64,000 nt of DNA from Vreelandella andesensis (GCF_003989795.1 NZ_RZHG01000008.1:144209-208208); one strand, 5' to 3'. Positions 8,189 through 17,299 are shown, counted from the stretch's first letter. Numbers and translations: made by a program. Notes: generated from the letters alone by a model not told the origin.

Positions 8189-9253
8189 CTAGGGAGTTAC
8201 GATTATTTTCACCTGCGCCTTGTCACTTAACAGCGCTTCAAACCCCTCTTCAACAATATCCGCTAGCGGAATTCGCTGAGTCACCATGTCTTCAGCACGG
8301 AAATAGCCTCGCTGCATTAACGCCAACACCGCCGGATAGACATGTCGATAGGCAATAATGCCTTTCATGGTGCGTTCTTTAATAACGAGGTCGTTGGGTT
8401 GGAAGCTTGCTTCCCCTTCCCAAATACTGACCACGACCACTTCGCCGCCTTCGTGAGTGCTATGTAATGACTGATTCAGCACTGCCGCAATTCCCGTCAC
8501 CTCGAACGCAACGTCAACACCGCCATTGCTTAACGCTTGCAGCTTCGCCACGGCGTCTTCTTGCTGCGGGTCAACCACAATCGCGCCGAGCGCTTCAGCC
8601 TTAGCTTTGCGTGCAGGAGCCACCTCGACGGCGTAAATTTGAGCGGCGCCTGCCGCTTTTAGTGCCTCGATGGTCATTAAGCCAATCGGGCCTGCTCCAA
8701 AGACTGCTGCGCTATCTCCTGCTTTCAAGCTACTTTGGCGAACGGCATGTAAAGCAACCGCCGCCGGCTCCACCAATGCTCCTTGCTCGAAGCTAAGATC
8801 ATCTGGCAGTTTATGCACCATGTGCTCACCCATCACGGTGAACTCTGAAAACCCACCGCCGCCACCAGACAGGCCGTGGAAACCCAACAGCGGAGTTAGG
8901 TTATAGCGCTCCATTAGATAAGCGCCATCTTTGTTAGGCGAAAGAATTGGCTCTATGGCAACGCGGTCGCCCACTTTCACCCGCGTTACCTTATCGCCCA
9001 CTTCAACCACTTCACCGGCGAATTCATGCCCCATGATAATTGGCGCTTGCTCGCCACTAATTGGGTGCGGCTTATCGACCGGAATAAATATCGGCCCGGC
9101 CGCATACTCATGCAAATCGCTGCCACAAATACCACACGCTGCCACCTTAACTTTTACCTCATGGGGGTCGTTAATCGTCGGTATCGGCATTTGCTCAACA
9201 CGAAGGTCTTTCGCTGCGTACCACACCGCTGCCTGCATCGTTGATTTGTTCAT
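8189..9253 (-). CDS. Zinc-dependent alcohol dehydrogenase, 2,3-butanediol dehydrogenase-like
   Basis: This is a 354-residue medium-chain dehydrogenase that probably oxidises a secondary alcohol or diol with NAD(P). Catalytic zinc ligands are visible at Cys40, His76 and Glu77 (GHEFAGEVVEVG), with Glu162 nearby. The Rossmann motif GAGPIG is at about 186-191. The region about 101-130 that normally holds the four structural-zinc cysteines has none, so only one zinc is expected. It lies 21 bases downstream of the monooxygenase gene and should share its sigma-54 promoter. The closest group is butanediol/sorbitol-type dehydrogenases; the true substrate is unknown. Confidence 0.85.
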   Translation of the reverse strand: MNKSTMQAAVWYAAKDLRVEQMPIPTINDPHEVKVKVAACGICGSDLHEYAAGPIFIPVDKPHPISGEQAPIIMGHEFAGEVVEVGDKVTRVKVGDRVAIEPILSPNKDGAYLMERYNLTPLLGFHGLSGGGGGFSEFTVMGEHMVHKLPDDLSFEQGALVEPAAVALHAVRQSSLKAGDSAAVFGAGPIGLMTIEALKAAGAAQIYAVEVAPARKAKAEALGAIVVDPQQEDAVAKLQALSNGGVDVAFEVTGIAAVLNQSLHSTHEGGEVVVVSIWEGEASFQPNDLVIKERTMKGIIAYRHVYPAVLALMQRGYFRAEDMVTQRIPLADIVEEGFEALLSDKAQVKIIVTP

Positions 9254-9274
9254 TAGCTGCCCCTTAGGTTACTT

Positions 9275-11089
9275 TTATGCTCTGTGATGGACTGGCTGCA
9301 GGCCATAGACAGGGGTGTCTAGCCCTTCCATGCGTGCTTTTAACTGCAGTGCCAAATAACGTGAATAGTGCCGCGACTGGTGCAGGTTGCCGCCATGGAA
9401 CCAAAGCGCCTCTTGCTGAGTGGGCTTCCACATATTGCGTAGCTCGCCTTCCCAAGGGCCTGGGTCTTTGGTGGTGTCGGAACCCAGTCCCCAACACTTG
9501 CCGACTTTATCGGCTACTTCTTGCGAAATAAGCCGTGCTGCCCAACCGTTCATCGAGCCATAGCCAGTTGCATAAACAATCAAGTCAGCGTCAAGCTCGC
9601 TACCATCGGTAAGCGTGATGGAGTGTGGGTTAATATGCTCGATACCCACGCCGCTGCGCAGCTTGATATCACCACTGGCCACCAGATCACAGGCGCCCAC
9701 ATCGATGTAATAACCAGAACCGCGGCGCAGATACTTCAAAAACAGCCCAGATTCATCGTCACCGAAATCGAGCATAAAGCCTGCGTCCTCAAGCTTCTGA
9801 TAAAACTCGGCGTCGCGCTTTTTAATCGCCTCAAAGGCGGGGCGCTGAAAATCCGGTAATACTTTGTATGGGATCGAAGCAAACACCAGATCGGCTTTTT
9901 CATGAGTTAACCCACTTGCCACAGCCTCTTCGGAATAAAGCGGCCCTAGCACCTCTTCCATCAGCGAATCCGACTTCACAATATGGGTAGATGAGCGCTG
10001 CAGCATGGTGACATCGGCATCGTGCTCCCATAGCGCAGCAGCAATATCGTGCGCCGAATTATTCGAGCCCACGATGACGCATTTCTTACCTTTATAGGCA
10101 TCCGGCCCTGAATGCTGGCTAGAATGCTGCTGCTCACCTTCGAAGTTTTCCGCCCCTGGGAATGTCGGCACATTCGGCATACCCGACATTCCGGTGGCCA
10201 TTACTAGTTGCTTGGGTCGTAGCGTGACTTCTTCGCCGTGGCGCTTAACCTTAACCACCCACTCCCCTGCGGCCTCGTCATAGCTAGCATTCTGACACTC
10301 GGTGGAACTCCAATAATTGAGCTCCATCACTTTTGTGTACATCTCCAGCCAATCGCCTACTTTGTCTTTTGGGGTGAATACCGGCCAGTTGTCAGGAAAG
10401 GGAATATAGGGCAAGTGGTCGTACCACACCGGATCATGCAAGCAAAGTGACTTATAGCGATTACGCCAGGAGTCTCCCGCGCGCTCGTTTCGCTCAATGA
10501 TGATCGTTGGCACCCCCAACTGCCTTAGCCGTGCGCCTAAGCCAATGCCGCCTTGGCCACCGCCAATAATCACGCAGTAAGGCTGCTGGGTATAGCCCAG
10601 CTCAGCCTCTTCACGCTCTCTTGCCTCCAACCACGTTTCACGCTGCTTATTGGCACCGTGCTCAGCCCCTTTCGGGCGGTGATGATTGCACTGCTCAGGA
10701 TAGTCGTTCAGCGCTTGCATCGTGGTTAACAACGTCCAGCACTTGCCTTCTTTCAGACGCAAATAGCCTTTACCGCTGGCAACCGCTGTTTCAAAAGTAA
10801 ACCACGCATCGTAGACATCGCCGTTTTGAGTAGCCTCGCCTTCTAACTGCCAGTTCGAAGGCTGTATGTTAGTGAGTGTGGCATTGAGCATGTCCTGAAT
10901 ATCATCTTTACCTTCGCAGGTTTTTAAATTCCAGGTGAAGGTAAGGAAATCGCGCCAGTAGCATTCATCTCCGAACAGAGACAGCACTCGCTCTATATCC
11001 TGAGCCTGAAGGGCAGCATCGAAATCGCGAAGCCACTCTTGAACGCTAGCCGTGGCGGTTTGCTGGGCTTGTGTGGGTATATGTGACAT
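9275..11089 (-). CDS. Flavin-containing monooxygenase with N-terminal NTF2-like domain
   Basis: This 604-residue NAD(P)H- and FAD-dependent oxygenase belongs to the class B flavoprotein monooxygenases. Residues about 15-130 form a SnoaL/NTF2-like alpha-beta domain. The FAD motif GGGQGG is at 176-181. The FMO fingerprint FEGEQQHSSQHSGP is at about 316-329, and the NADPH motif GSNNSAHD at 341-348. The frame stays open upstream to 11410, but GGAG at proper spacing sets the start at 11089, and the extra region holds the promoter. It is first in an operon with the alcohol dehydrogenase; together they may convert an alcohol to a ketone and then oxygenate it. The substrate is not known. Confidence 0.85.
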   Translation of the reverse strand: MSHIPTQAQQTATASVQEWLRDFDAALQAQDIERVLSLFGDECYWRDFLTFTWNLKTCEGKDDIQDMLNATLTNIQPSNWQLEGEATQNGDVYDAWFTFETAVASGKGYLRLKEGKCWTLLTTMQALNDYPEQCNHHRPKGAEHGANKQRETWLEAREREEAELGYTQQPYCVIIGGGQGGIGLGARLRQLGVPTIIIERNERAGDSWRNRYKSLCLHDPVWYDHLPYIPFPDNWPVFTPKDKVGDWLEMYTKVMELNYWSSTECQNASYDEAAGEWVVKVKRHGEEVTLRPKQLVMATGMSGMPNVPTFPGAENFEGEQQHSSQHSGPDAYKGKKCVIVGSNNSAHDIAAALWEHDADVTMLQRSSTHIVKSDSLMEEVLGPLYSEEAVASGLTHEKADLVFASIPYKVLPDFQRPAFEAIKKRDAEFYQKLEDAGFMLDFGDDESGLFLKYLRRGSGYYIDVGACDLVASGDIKLRSGVGIEHINPHSITLTDGSELDADLIVYATGYGSMNGWAARLISQEVADKVGKCWGLGSDTTKDPGPWEGELRNMWKPTQQEALWFHGGNLHQSRHYSRYLALQLKARMEGLDTPVYGLQPVHHRA

Positions 11090-11146
11090 AGCAGGTACTC
11101 CATGTGCATTTGTTATTGTTGAATTGTCTTTAAGACACACAACCCT

Positions 11147-11163
11147 AAGCACCCGCCGTGCCA
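11147..11163 (-). promoter_or_regulatory. Sigma-54 promoter of the monooxygenase operon
   Basis: The minus strand reads TGGCACGGCGGGTGCTT. It matches the RpoN consensus except for G in place of the first T of TTGC, with the invariant GG and GC ten bases apart. It lies about 60 bases before the chosen start of the monooxygenase gene and faces a divergent gene for a sigma-54 activator, which strongly supports the assignment. Confidence 0.8.
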
Positions 11164-11394
11164 AATAACCTGAACAACACATCAACAAGCTGAAAAATAA
11201 ACAAAAAATAAAGCCATAATGAAGTACAAGGCAGGGATAAGGCGTAGTGAGTTTCTTTTGCCATGGCCGGAAAGTGTTCCCAACAATTCCGGCATTTCCG
11301 CCATCCATAGCGGTCAGATGGCAAAAGTAGCTCCCAGGGAAGGGGTTACAGCGCCATCGCCTAGCCTTATCACCTACTGAGTAGTCAATAGAGC

Positions 11395-11443
11395 CATGTA
11401 CACCTGTCACGCCGTTTACAGCTTTGCGTTACAGGTGTAACGC
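11395..11443. promoter_or_regulatory. Paired upstream activator sites
   Basis: A perfect palindrome GCGTTACAGGTGTAACGC (11426-11443) lies beside a second, partial copy centred on ACACCTGT with a CACGC flank (11395-11412). The centres are 31 bases apart, about three helical turns, and 240-280 bases upstream of the sigma-54 promoter. This fits an enhancer for the adjacent AcoR-type activator. Confidence 0.65.
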
Positions 11444-11534
11444 ACGACTAACGGCGTAAGAAGCTCACGTTGACTCTAGGGGCAAAGCGCATAGGCTGAA
11501 AGAACAATAACAACAGCGCCCAACGAGTACCGCC

Positions 11535-13517
11535 ATGCGTCATCACACGCCCCCAGCCAAACGGCTTCAGTCTGAACAGCGTCGGCATATCGAACATATT
11601 TTTCAGCTCGGAGAAGGGCTAGAGACACCTTGTTTGCCTGCGCAGGCCACCATTCGTCGCTCCTGGCTGCGCTGCCTAAATGAATATCAGCTGGACCCTA
11701 CGCGGCCACGCCCTGCCCGCGTAGTGCCCCAGCAAACCTTGATTGAACACCGCGAATCTGTTGACGAGTTACTGCATGTTGCCCGCGCTGGGGTCGATCA
11801 GCTCTATGGGCAAATAGCGCAGCTTGGCTACGTACTACTCGTCACCGACCACCGCGGCATTACCGTAGAGTTTCGCGGCGACCCCAACCAGAATCAGCAA
11901 TTACGCAAAGCCGGCCTCTACCTGGGGGCTGACTGGGATGAACGCTTTGCTGGCACCTGCGCCGTCGGCACCTGTTTACATGATCGCCAAGCCATCATTT
12001 GCCATCGCCAAGAACACTTCGATGCATCACATATTTCTCTGACCTGCACCGCCGCTCCCATTGCTGACCCTCAGGGTAACGTGATGGCCGTGTTAGATAT
12101 CTCCGCATTGCAGTCGCCTGCCCAACACGAAAGTCAGAATTTCAGCCTCTCGCTGGTAACGCTTTATGCACGCATGATTGAGGATGCCTATTTTCTTCAG
12201 TGCTATCGCGACTGCCTAATGGTGCGTCTGGATACCTCAAGGGAATTTGTCCACGTTAACGGGCGCGGTTTAATCGCCATCGAAGAGAATGGACAGGTGA
12301 TCGCTGCCAACGCCGTGGGCCGCGAGCTCATCGCCGAACACCGGCATCGTTGGCCACCGTGGTCCGCGAATCACGCCCCAATGCTCGCTGAACTATTTGA
12401 GTGTGAGATCGCCGATATACTCAGCATTAATAGTGGCACCGATGATCAACTGCGCGCCTTTCGCGCCCGCGCCAGCAATACCATCCACTTTATTAGCCTG
12501 CTGGAGCCCCGCCGCCCTCGCATGGCCCATCAGGCAGTGACACCTACATCTGAGTTACCAGACCCCCTGGCCCGACTAGGCGCCGATGATCCCGCCATGC
12601 GCAAAGTACAAAAACTAGCCGACCGCCTGCGCAATGAAGCAAGCGTTAACGTACTGATTAGCGGCGAAACTGGCACCGGAAAAGAGGTGGTTGCAAGGGC
12701 GCTGCACGAAAGCGGCAATCGCGCTAAACAACCGTTTATTGCCGTCAACTGTGCGGCCATTCCCGAGTCACTGATCGAAAGCGAATTGTTTGGCTACGAA
12801 CCAGGCGCGTTTACCGGTGGCCGCTCGAAAGGAATGCGTGGGCTTATTCCTCAAGCACACAAAGGCACGCTGTTTTTAGATGAAATCGGCGATATGCCAT
12901 TAGCGCTGCAAACCCGACTGTTGCGGGTGCTGGCCGAGCGCGAAGTCATGCCGCTAGGGGCTAATACACCGGTAAAGATCGATATTCGTGTTATTACCGC
13001 GACCCACCGACATATCGAAAAAATGATTCAGCAAGGAGAATTTCGCGAAGACCTTTATTACCGGCTAAACGGCGCCCAGCTGCGCCTGCCCGCACTACGC
13101 GAACGCGCCGATAAACTGTATGTTATTCGCCGTGTATTTGAAGATATTGCCAACGAACGCGCCACGCACGCATCACCACGCCTGCGGGCAGATGCCATTA
13201 GTGCGCTGCTGGCGTATTCCTGGCCCGGCAATATCCGCCAGCTTAAAAACGCCCTCGCCTTTGCCCTGGCCACCTCGGAAAGTGACGAAATAACCGTTCA
13301 CGACCTGCCGGAACAGTGCCTAAGCCAGCGTATTACCCGCAACGCGGCGGTGCTTGAAACCAATACCGGTGAAGTTCCTTCAGGCTCACTTAGCGACCTG
13401 CTCAAGCAACATCACTGGAATATAAGCGCGGTTGCCCGTGAGCTAGGTGTTTCAAGGCCCACGATCTATCGGCAAATGCAGCGCCAAGGGATAGTACCCC
13501 CCAACTGGCAGGGCTAA
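11535..13517 (+). CDS. Sigma-54-dependent regulator, AcoR type
   Basis: This 660-residue enhancer-binding protein lets sigma-54 RNA polymerase open promoters in response to a ligand. An N-terminal GAF-like sensor spans about 80-190. The AAA+ domain has Walker A GETGTGKE (377-384), the sigma-54 contact loop GAFTGG (424-429, where GAFTGA is most common) and Walker B GTLFLDEI (about 444-451). The C-terminal Fis-type helix-turn-helix includes VARELGVSRPTIYRQM. The domain order resembles AcoR, the acetoin regulator. It is divergent from the monooxygenase-dehydrogenase operon, which carries a sigma-54 promoter and paired palindromes, so that operon is its probable target. Confidence 0.9.
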   Translation: MRHHTPPAKRLQSEQRRHIEHIFQLGEGLETPCLPAQATIRRSWLRCLNEYQLDPTRPRPARVVPQQTLIEHRESVDELLHVARAGVDQLYGQIAQLGYVLLVTDHRGITVEFRGDPNQNQQLRKAGLYLGADWDERFAGTCAVGTCLHDRQAIICHRQEHFDASHISLTCTAAPIADPQGNVMAVLDISALQSPAQHESQNFSLSLVTLYARMIEDAYFLQCYRDCLMVRLDTSREFVHVNGRGLIAIEENGQVIAANAVGRELIAEHRHRWPPWSANHAPMLAELFECEIADILSINSGTDDQLRAFRARASNTIHFISLLEPRRPRMAHQAVTPTSELPDPLARLGADDPAMRKVQKLADRLRNEASVNVLISGETGTGKEVVARALHESGNRAKQPFIAVNCAAIPESLIESELFGYEPGAFTGGRSKGMRGLIPQAHKGTLFLDEIGDMPLALQTRLLRVLAEREVMPLGANTPVKIDIRVITATHRHIEKMIQQGEFREDLYYRLNGAQLRLPALRERADKLYVIRRVFEDIANERATHASPRLRADAISALLAYSWPGNIRQLKNALAFALATSESDEITVHDLPEQCLSQRITRNAAVLETNTGEVPSGSLSDLLKQHHWNISAVARELGVSRPTIYRQMQRQGIVPPNWQG

Positions 13518-13620
13518 TAGCCACGCTCTCTATCTGCTAGTTGGCCTTCAGGTTTACCCTCACGTACACTTGTTTGAATCTTCTTTTAAAAACTCGTTTC
13601 GACAAGCCGAGGCACTCCCC

Positions 13621-14475
13621 ATGGCGTTTGATTCTACTTCCTCATACATCGCAACTGATGCGCTCAAACAAGCGGTCAATGCTGCTGTTGTATTGCAGCG
13701 CCCACTGCTCATCAAAGGCGAACCCGGTACCGGCAAAACACTGCTGGCCGAGGAACTCGCCGAATCCCTTGGCACTAAGCTGATCACCTGGCATATCAAG
13801 TCCAGCACAAAAGCTGCCCAGGGGCTTTATGAGTATGATGCGGTCAGCCGCCTGCGCGATTCCCAGCTAGGCGTTGAAGGGGTGGAAAACGTCGGCAACT
13901 ACATCAAGCCTGGTAAGCTGTGGGACGCTTTCACCGCGGGAGAGCGAGTAGTACTGCTGATTGATGAAATTGACAAAGCGGATATCGAGTTTCCCAACGA
14001 CCTGTTGCAAGAGCTGGATCGCATGGAGTTTCATGTGTATGAAACCGGCGAAACCATTCGCGCCGAACAACGCCCCATTATCGTCATCACCTCGAATAAC
14101 GAAAAAGAGTTGCCCGACGCTTTCCTGCGTCGCTGCTTTTTCCATTACATTGAATTCCCCGACCGCGAGACTATGCAGGCGATTGTTGATGTCCATTTTC
14201 CGGATATCGCCCCCAGGCTGGTCGGCGAAGCTTTGGAAGTGTTTTTCGATCTTCGTAACGCCCCTGGGCTAAAGAAAAAGCCCTCTACTTCAGAGCTGGT
14301 GGATTGGCTCAAACTGCTAATGGCCGACGAACTGGCCCAGGAAGCGCTGTATAACCGCGACCCAGCCAAAGCACTGCCGCCGATGGCCGGCGCACTGGTT
14401 AAAAACGAGCAGGATACTCACCTGTTGGAGCGCTTGGCGTTCATGATGCGTCGCCAAAAGAGTACGGGGCGTTAA
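13621..14475 (+). CDS. MoxR-family AAA+ ATPase
   Basis: This is a 284-residue MoxR-type ATPase, thought to remodel or insert cofactors into partner proteins together with a von Willebrand A protein. Walker A GEPGTGKT and Walker B LLIDEIDKAD are clear, and ITSNNEKELPDAFLRRC covers sensor 1 and the arginine finger. A TTG 51 bases upstream is in frame, but GAGG at proper spacing favours ATG 13621. The VWA gene starts three bases after the stop, so the two are coexpressed. The client protein is unknown. Confidence 0.88.
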   Translation: MAFDSTSSYIATDALKQAVNAAVVLQRPLLIKGEPGTGKTLLAEELAESLGTKLITWHIKSSTKAAQGLYEYDAVSRLRDSQLGVEGVENVGNYIKPGKLWDAFTAGERVVLLIDEIDKADIEFPNDLLQELDRMEFHVYETGETIRAEQRPIIVITSNNEKELPDAFLRRCFFHYIEFPDRETMQAIVDVHFPDIAPRLVGEALEVFFDLRNAPGLKKKPSTSELVDWLKLLMADELAQEALYNRDPAKALPPMAGALVKNEQDTHLLERLAFMMRRQKSTGR

Positions 14476-14478
14476 GCC

Positions 14479-15657
14479 ATGTTTATTGGTCTGTTTGATG
14501 CCCTTAAACGTGCTGGTGTGCCTGTTTCGCTGCGCGAATTGCTCGACCTTCACGCTGTGGTTGAACGTGGCGTCGTGTTTGCCGATATGGAAGCGTTTTA
14601 TCAAGTAGCGCGTACCGTCATGGTCAAAGACGAGCGCTACTTTGACCGCTTCGACCGTGCCTTTGCCGCCTGGTTTAAAGGCCTTGAAGACATGGATTCC
14701 GCCATCGAGGCGCTCATTCCCGATGAGTGGCTGCGCCGGGAATTTGAAAAGCAGCTCAGCGACGAAGAGAAAGCCAAGATTGAATCGTTAGGTGGTCTTG
14801 AAGCGCTGATTGAGACGTTTAAAAAGCGCCTGGAAGAGCAAAAAGAGCGCCACGCCGGCGGCAACAAGTGGATTGGCACCGGTGGCACCAGCCCTTTTGG
14901 GGCGTATGGCTACAATCCAGAAGGCATACGCATTGGCCAGGATGGCTCACGCCATCGTCGCGCCACCAAGGTCTGGGACGAGCGGCGTTTTCGCGATTAC
15001 GATGATTCGTTAGAACTAGGCACCCGCAATATCAAAATGGCCTTACGGCGGCTGCGCAAGTTCGCCCGTCAAGGGGCGCTAGACGAGTTTGATGTGGACA
15101 GCACCATCCGTGAAACCGCTCGGGATGCGGGGCTGCTCAATATTCAAATGCGCCCCGAACGTCATAATGCGGTTAAAGTGCTGCTGTTTTTAGACGTTGG
15201 CGGGTCAATGGATGACCACATTCGCGTCTGCGAAGAGTTGTTCTCAGCGGCCCGTTCCGAATTCAAGCACCTGGAGCATTACTACTTTCATAACTGCCTT
15301 TACGAAGGCGTTTGGCGCAATAACATGCGCCGCAATAACGAACGTATTCCTACCATGGAGGTGCTTCACACCTACAGCGCCGATTATCAGGTCGTGATTG
15401 TTGGCGATGCCGCCATGTCGCCCTACGAAGTTACCCACCCTGGCGGTAGCGTGGAACACTTTAATGACGAACCTGGTGGCGTGTGGCTGAAACGCTTAGC
15501 GGAGTCATTCCCACGTTTGGCATGGCTAAACCCCATGCCACCCCGTACCTGGGAATACACCTATTCGACCCAGTTAATTCGTGAGGTCATTGATGACCGC
15601 ATGTACCCCATGACCATGGAAGGCCTGGAGACAGCTATGCGCGAGCTAGCTAAGTAG
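14479..15657 (+). CDS. VWA domain-containing protein, CoxE-like
   Basis: This is a 392-residue protein with a charged helical N-terminal half (about 60-125, acidic and lysine-rich) and a C-terminal von Willebrand A domain. The metal-site motif reads DVGGS (239-243), a variant of DxSxS. It directly follows the MoxR ATPase gene; such pairs behave as chaperone-like complexes for metalloenzymes or envelope proteins. No obvious client enzyme is next door. A strong terminator ends the pair. Confidence 0.85.
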   Translation: MFIGLFDALKRAGVPVSLRELLDLHAVVERGVVFADMEAFYQVARTVMVKDERYFDRFDRAFAAWFKGLEDMDSAIEALIPDEWLRREFEKQLSDEEKAKIESLGGLEALIETFKKRLEEQKERHAGGNKWIGTGGTSPFGAYGYNPEGIRIGQDGSRHRRATKVWDERRFRDYDDSLELGTRNIKMALRRLRKFARQGALDEFDVDSTIRETARDAGLLNIQMRPERHNAVKVLLFLDVGGSMDDHIRVCEELFSAARSEFKHLEHYYFHNCLYEGVWRNNMRRNNERIPTMEVLHTYSADYQVVIVGDAAMSPYEVTHPGGSVEHFNDEPGGVWLKRLAESFPRLAWLNPMPPRTWEYTYSTQLIREVIDDRMYPMTMEGLETAMRELAK

Positions 15658-15708
15658 CAACGATCCAAACCAAATGACTGCCTTACCCAATATGCTAGCC
15701 AAGAAAAA

Positions 15709-15741
15709 GCGGCGCGTTTGATTGAACGCGCCGCTTTTTTT
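15709..15741 (+). terminator. Rho-independent terminator after the MoxR/VWA pair
   Basis: Ten-base perfect arms GCGGCGCGTT and AACGCGCCGC close a six-base loop and are followed by seven T. Five A residues precede the stem, so it may also work in reverse. Confidence 0.93.
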
Positions 15742-15872
15742 GGCATACGAACAGAAACGCTATATCCCCATCCAACGCCACTGACGTGGAGATATTGATG
15801 CTCTTTTACTCAGAAAAAAGACATCAACCTGCAAGTTCGTTACATAAAATGAAGCGCTTCGCTGTTTCAAGC

Positions 15873-16433
15873 CTAAAGCGTTGCTGGAAAGTTATTCAAA
15901 CCTGACAAAAAGGCTTCTTTAGCCTCAGTAAATGCTGTGAGGTCATGCTTAAACCGGCGCAATATTAGCGCTTCATCAAGACTGAGCGTGGGCGTCAGAT
16001 CATCATTATGCTTGGCAGGGTGACGCGCACCTAAGCCAACACGCTGCCCATTCGCGCCATCAAACCAGCGCTTAAACCCGCACTGCTGATAGAACGCTTC
16101 TTGGCTGGCATCACTTACTTCAACACGCAGCGGGGCTTTAAGACTTAGCTCACTGATTAAGCGCGCTTTAGCGCCATCAACAAACTCGCAAGCGTGGGTT
16201 ACCGTCATTCCTTCGCCAGCCTCATCTAATACCAGCAGTACTAGCGCCAGGGGCTTGCCATCACCATCGACACCCGCCAGCAAACGAGCCGCCTCTTGAT
16301 CGAACAGCACGTTTTTCGTACCGGTAAAAACCACGAGGGGTGTTAACCCGGCTTGCTGGCCATATACCTTCGCACACAGGGTTGCCAAACACGCATCACG
16401 CGGGGCGCTCTGGCTAATAGGGACTACCTTCAT
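15873..16433 (-). CDS. Conserved hypothetical protein, acetyltransferase-like end
   Basis: I do not recognise this 186-residue protein with certainty. It has no signal peptide or membrane segment. The stretch VEVSDASQEAFYQQCGFKRW resembles the C-terminal motif of GNAT acetyltransferases, where a residue pair near YxxCGF packs on acetyl-CoA, but the canonical Q/RxxGxG/A loop is not evident. A later segment (about 145-175) is helical and acidic. It stands alone between a strong terminator and the divergent ridA gene. AGAG upstream of the ATG supports the start. Confidence 0.55.
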   Translation of the reverse strand: MKVVPISQSAPRDACLATLCAKVYGQQAGLTPLVVFTGTKNVLFDQEAARLLAGVDGDGKPLALVLLVLDEAGEGMTVTHACEFVDGAKARLISELSLKAPLRVEVSDASQEAFYQQCGFKRWFDGANGQRVGLGARHPAKHNDDLTPTLSLDEALILRRFKHDLTAFTEAKEAFLSGLNNFPATL

Positions 16434-16603
16434 TACGCTCTCTCATGAGGATTTAAAATCACACCAACGTCTGGCAAACCTTAAAAGCTCGCAAGCCTAG
16501 AGCAAAGCTTTCTCTTGCACCACCCTCTTTTCCCAAAGGAACTACACTCTAGTGGCAGAGTCGCATTAATCGCGACCCGTTTATTTGTCGCTAAGGAGAG
16601 CCA

Positions 16604-16996
16604 ATGCCACAGTTTATTAACGACCCAACGCTACCTCAGCCATCGTTTCCCGGTAGCCATATGGTGATCGACGAACACTATATGTTTATTTCTGGCTTAA
16701 CCGTTGCTGACCTATCTAACGGCAAAGCTGCCCGTGGCGATGTAAAAGAGGAAACACGCCTCGTGATGCGCGAGCTTGAACGCATGCTAGCGCAAGAAGG
16801 CGGCACCTTAACCGATATTGTTCGTGTCGACATTCATCTTTCTGACTTAAAGCAGATCAATGCGCTAGACAGTATCTACGCAGAATTTTTTGAGCCAGGT
16901 CGCTATCCGGCTCGTACCTGCACAGAGTCTCCTAACATCTGCGGAGGCAGCAACGTCGAAATCACCTTAATGGCAAAACGACCACCGCAAGAATAG
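16604..16996 (+). CDS. RidA-family (YjgF) protein
   Basis: This is a 130-residue RidA-like protein, the trimeric family that hydrolyses reactive enamine/imine intermediates or acts on related substrates. The family core GRYPARTC carries the conserved arginine that binds the substrate carboxylate, and the end NVEITLMA is typical. A clear AAGGAGA precedes the ATG. It is a single-gene unit. Close subgroup (true imine deaminase or another Rid branch) cannot be settled by eye, so no gene symbol is given. Confidence 0.85.
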   Translation: MPQFINDPTLPQPSFPGSHMVIDEHYMFISGLTVADLSNGKAARGDVKEETRLVMRELERMLAQEGGTLTDIVRVDIHLSDLKQINALDSIYAEFFEPGRYPARTCTESPNICGGSNVEITLMAKRPPQE

Positions 16997-17299
16997 CCAC
17001 TCAGCGTTTAGGGCGTTTAATACGCCCTAACCATCGCCAAAATCGCTTCAATATCACTGTATTCATATGGCTGAGTTTACGTCACCGAATTTATATAACT
17101 GGGGAACCACTACGGCGGCTTGTGCCCGAAGCGCACTAGAACGACCAATTTCAACGCCGCTATGTAACACACCTTTCGCAACGGGCCGGTCTCTCAACAG
17201 CGAGTACAGTGCCTGACATTTTGGCATCTTTCGCAAGCAGACAAGCGCACTAATTTCCGCTAGGGTAGCGCCTCACGCTGCCAAACGAAGTCGTCTTAC
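16997..17299. other. Gene-free interval ridA-glsA
   Basis: About 300 bases without a supported gene. A stem-loop TTAGGGCG/CGCCCTAA (17008-17030) lies just after ridA but lacks a T run, so termination there is uncertain. No other structure stood out upstream of the glutaminase. Confidence 0.6.

Noticed and set aside
9026..9287. Plus-strand open frames opposite the alcohol dehydrogenase gene
   Set aside because: They are shadows of the well-supported minus-strand coding frame and show no protein-family features.
11090..11410. N-terminal extension of the monooxygenase to 711 residues
   Set aside because: The extra sequence is low in family-like content, includes the sigma-54 promoter and leader, and a good ribosome binding site lies before 11089.
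17220..17240. Sigma-54-like TGGCATC...GCAAGC before glutaminase
   Set aside because: The GG-to-GC distance is not ten bases.
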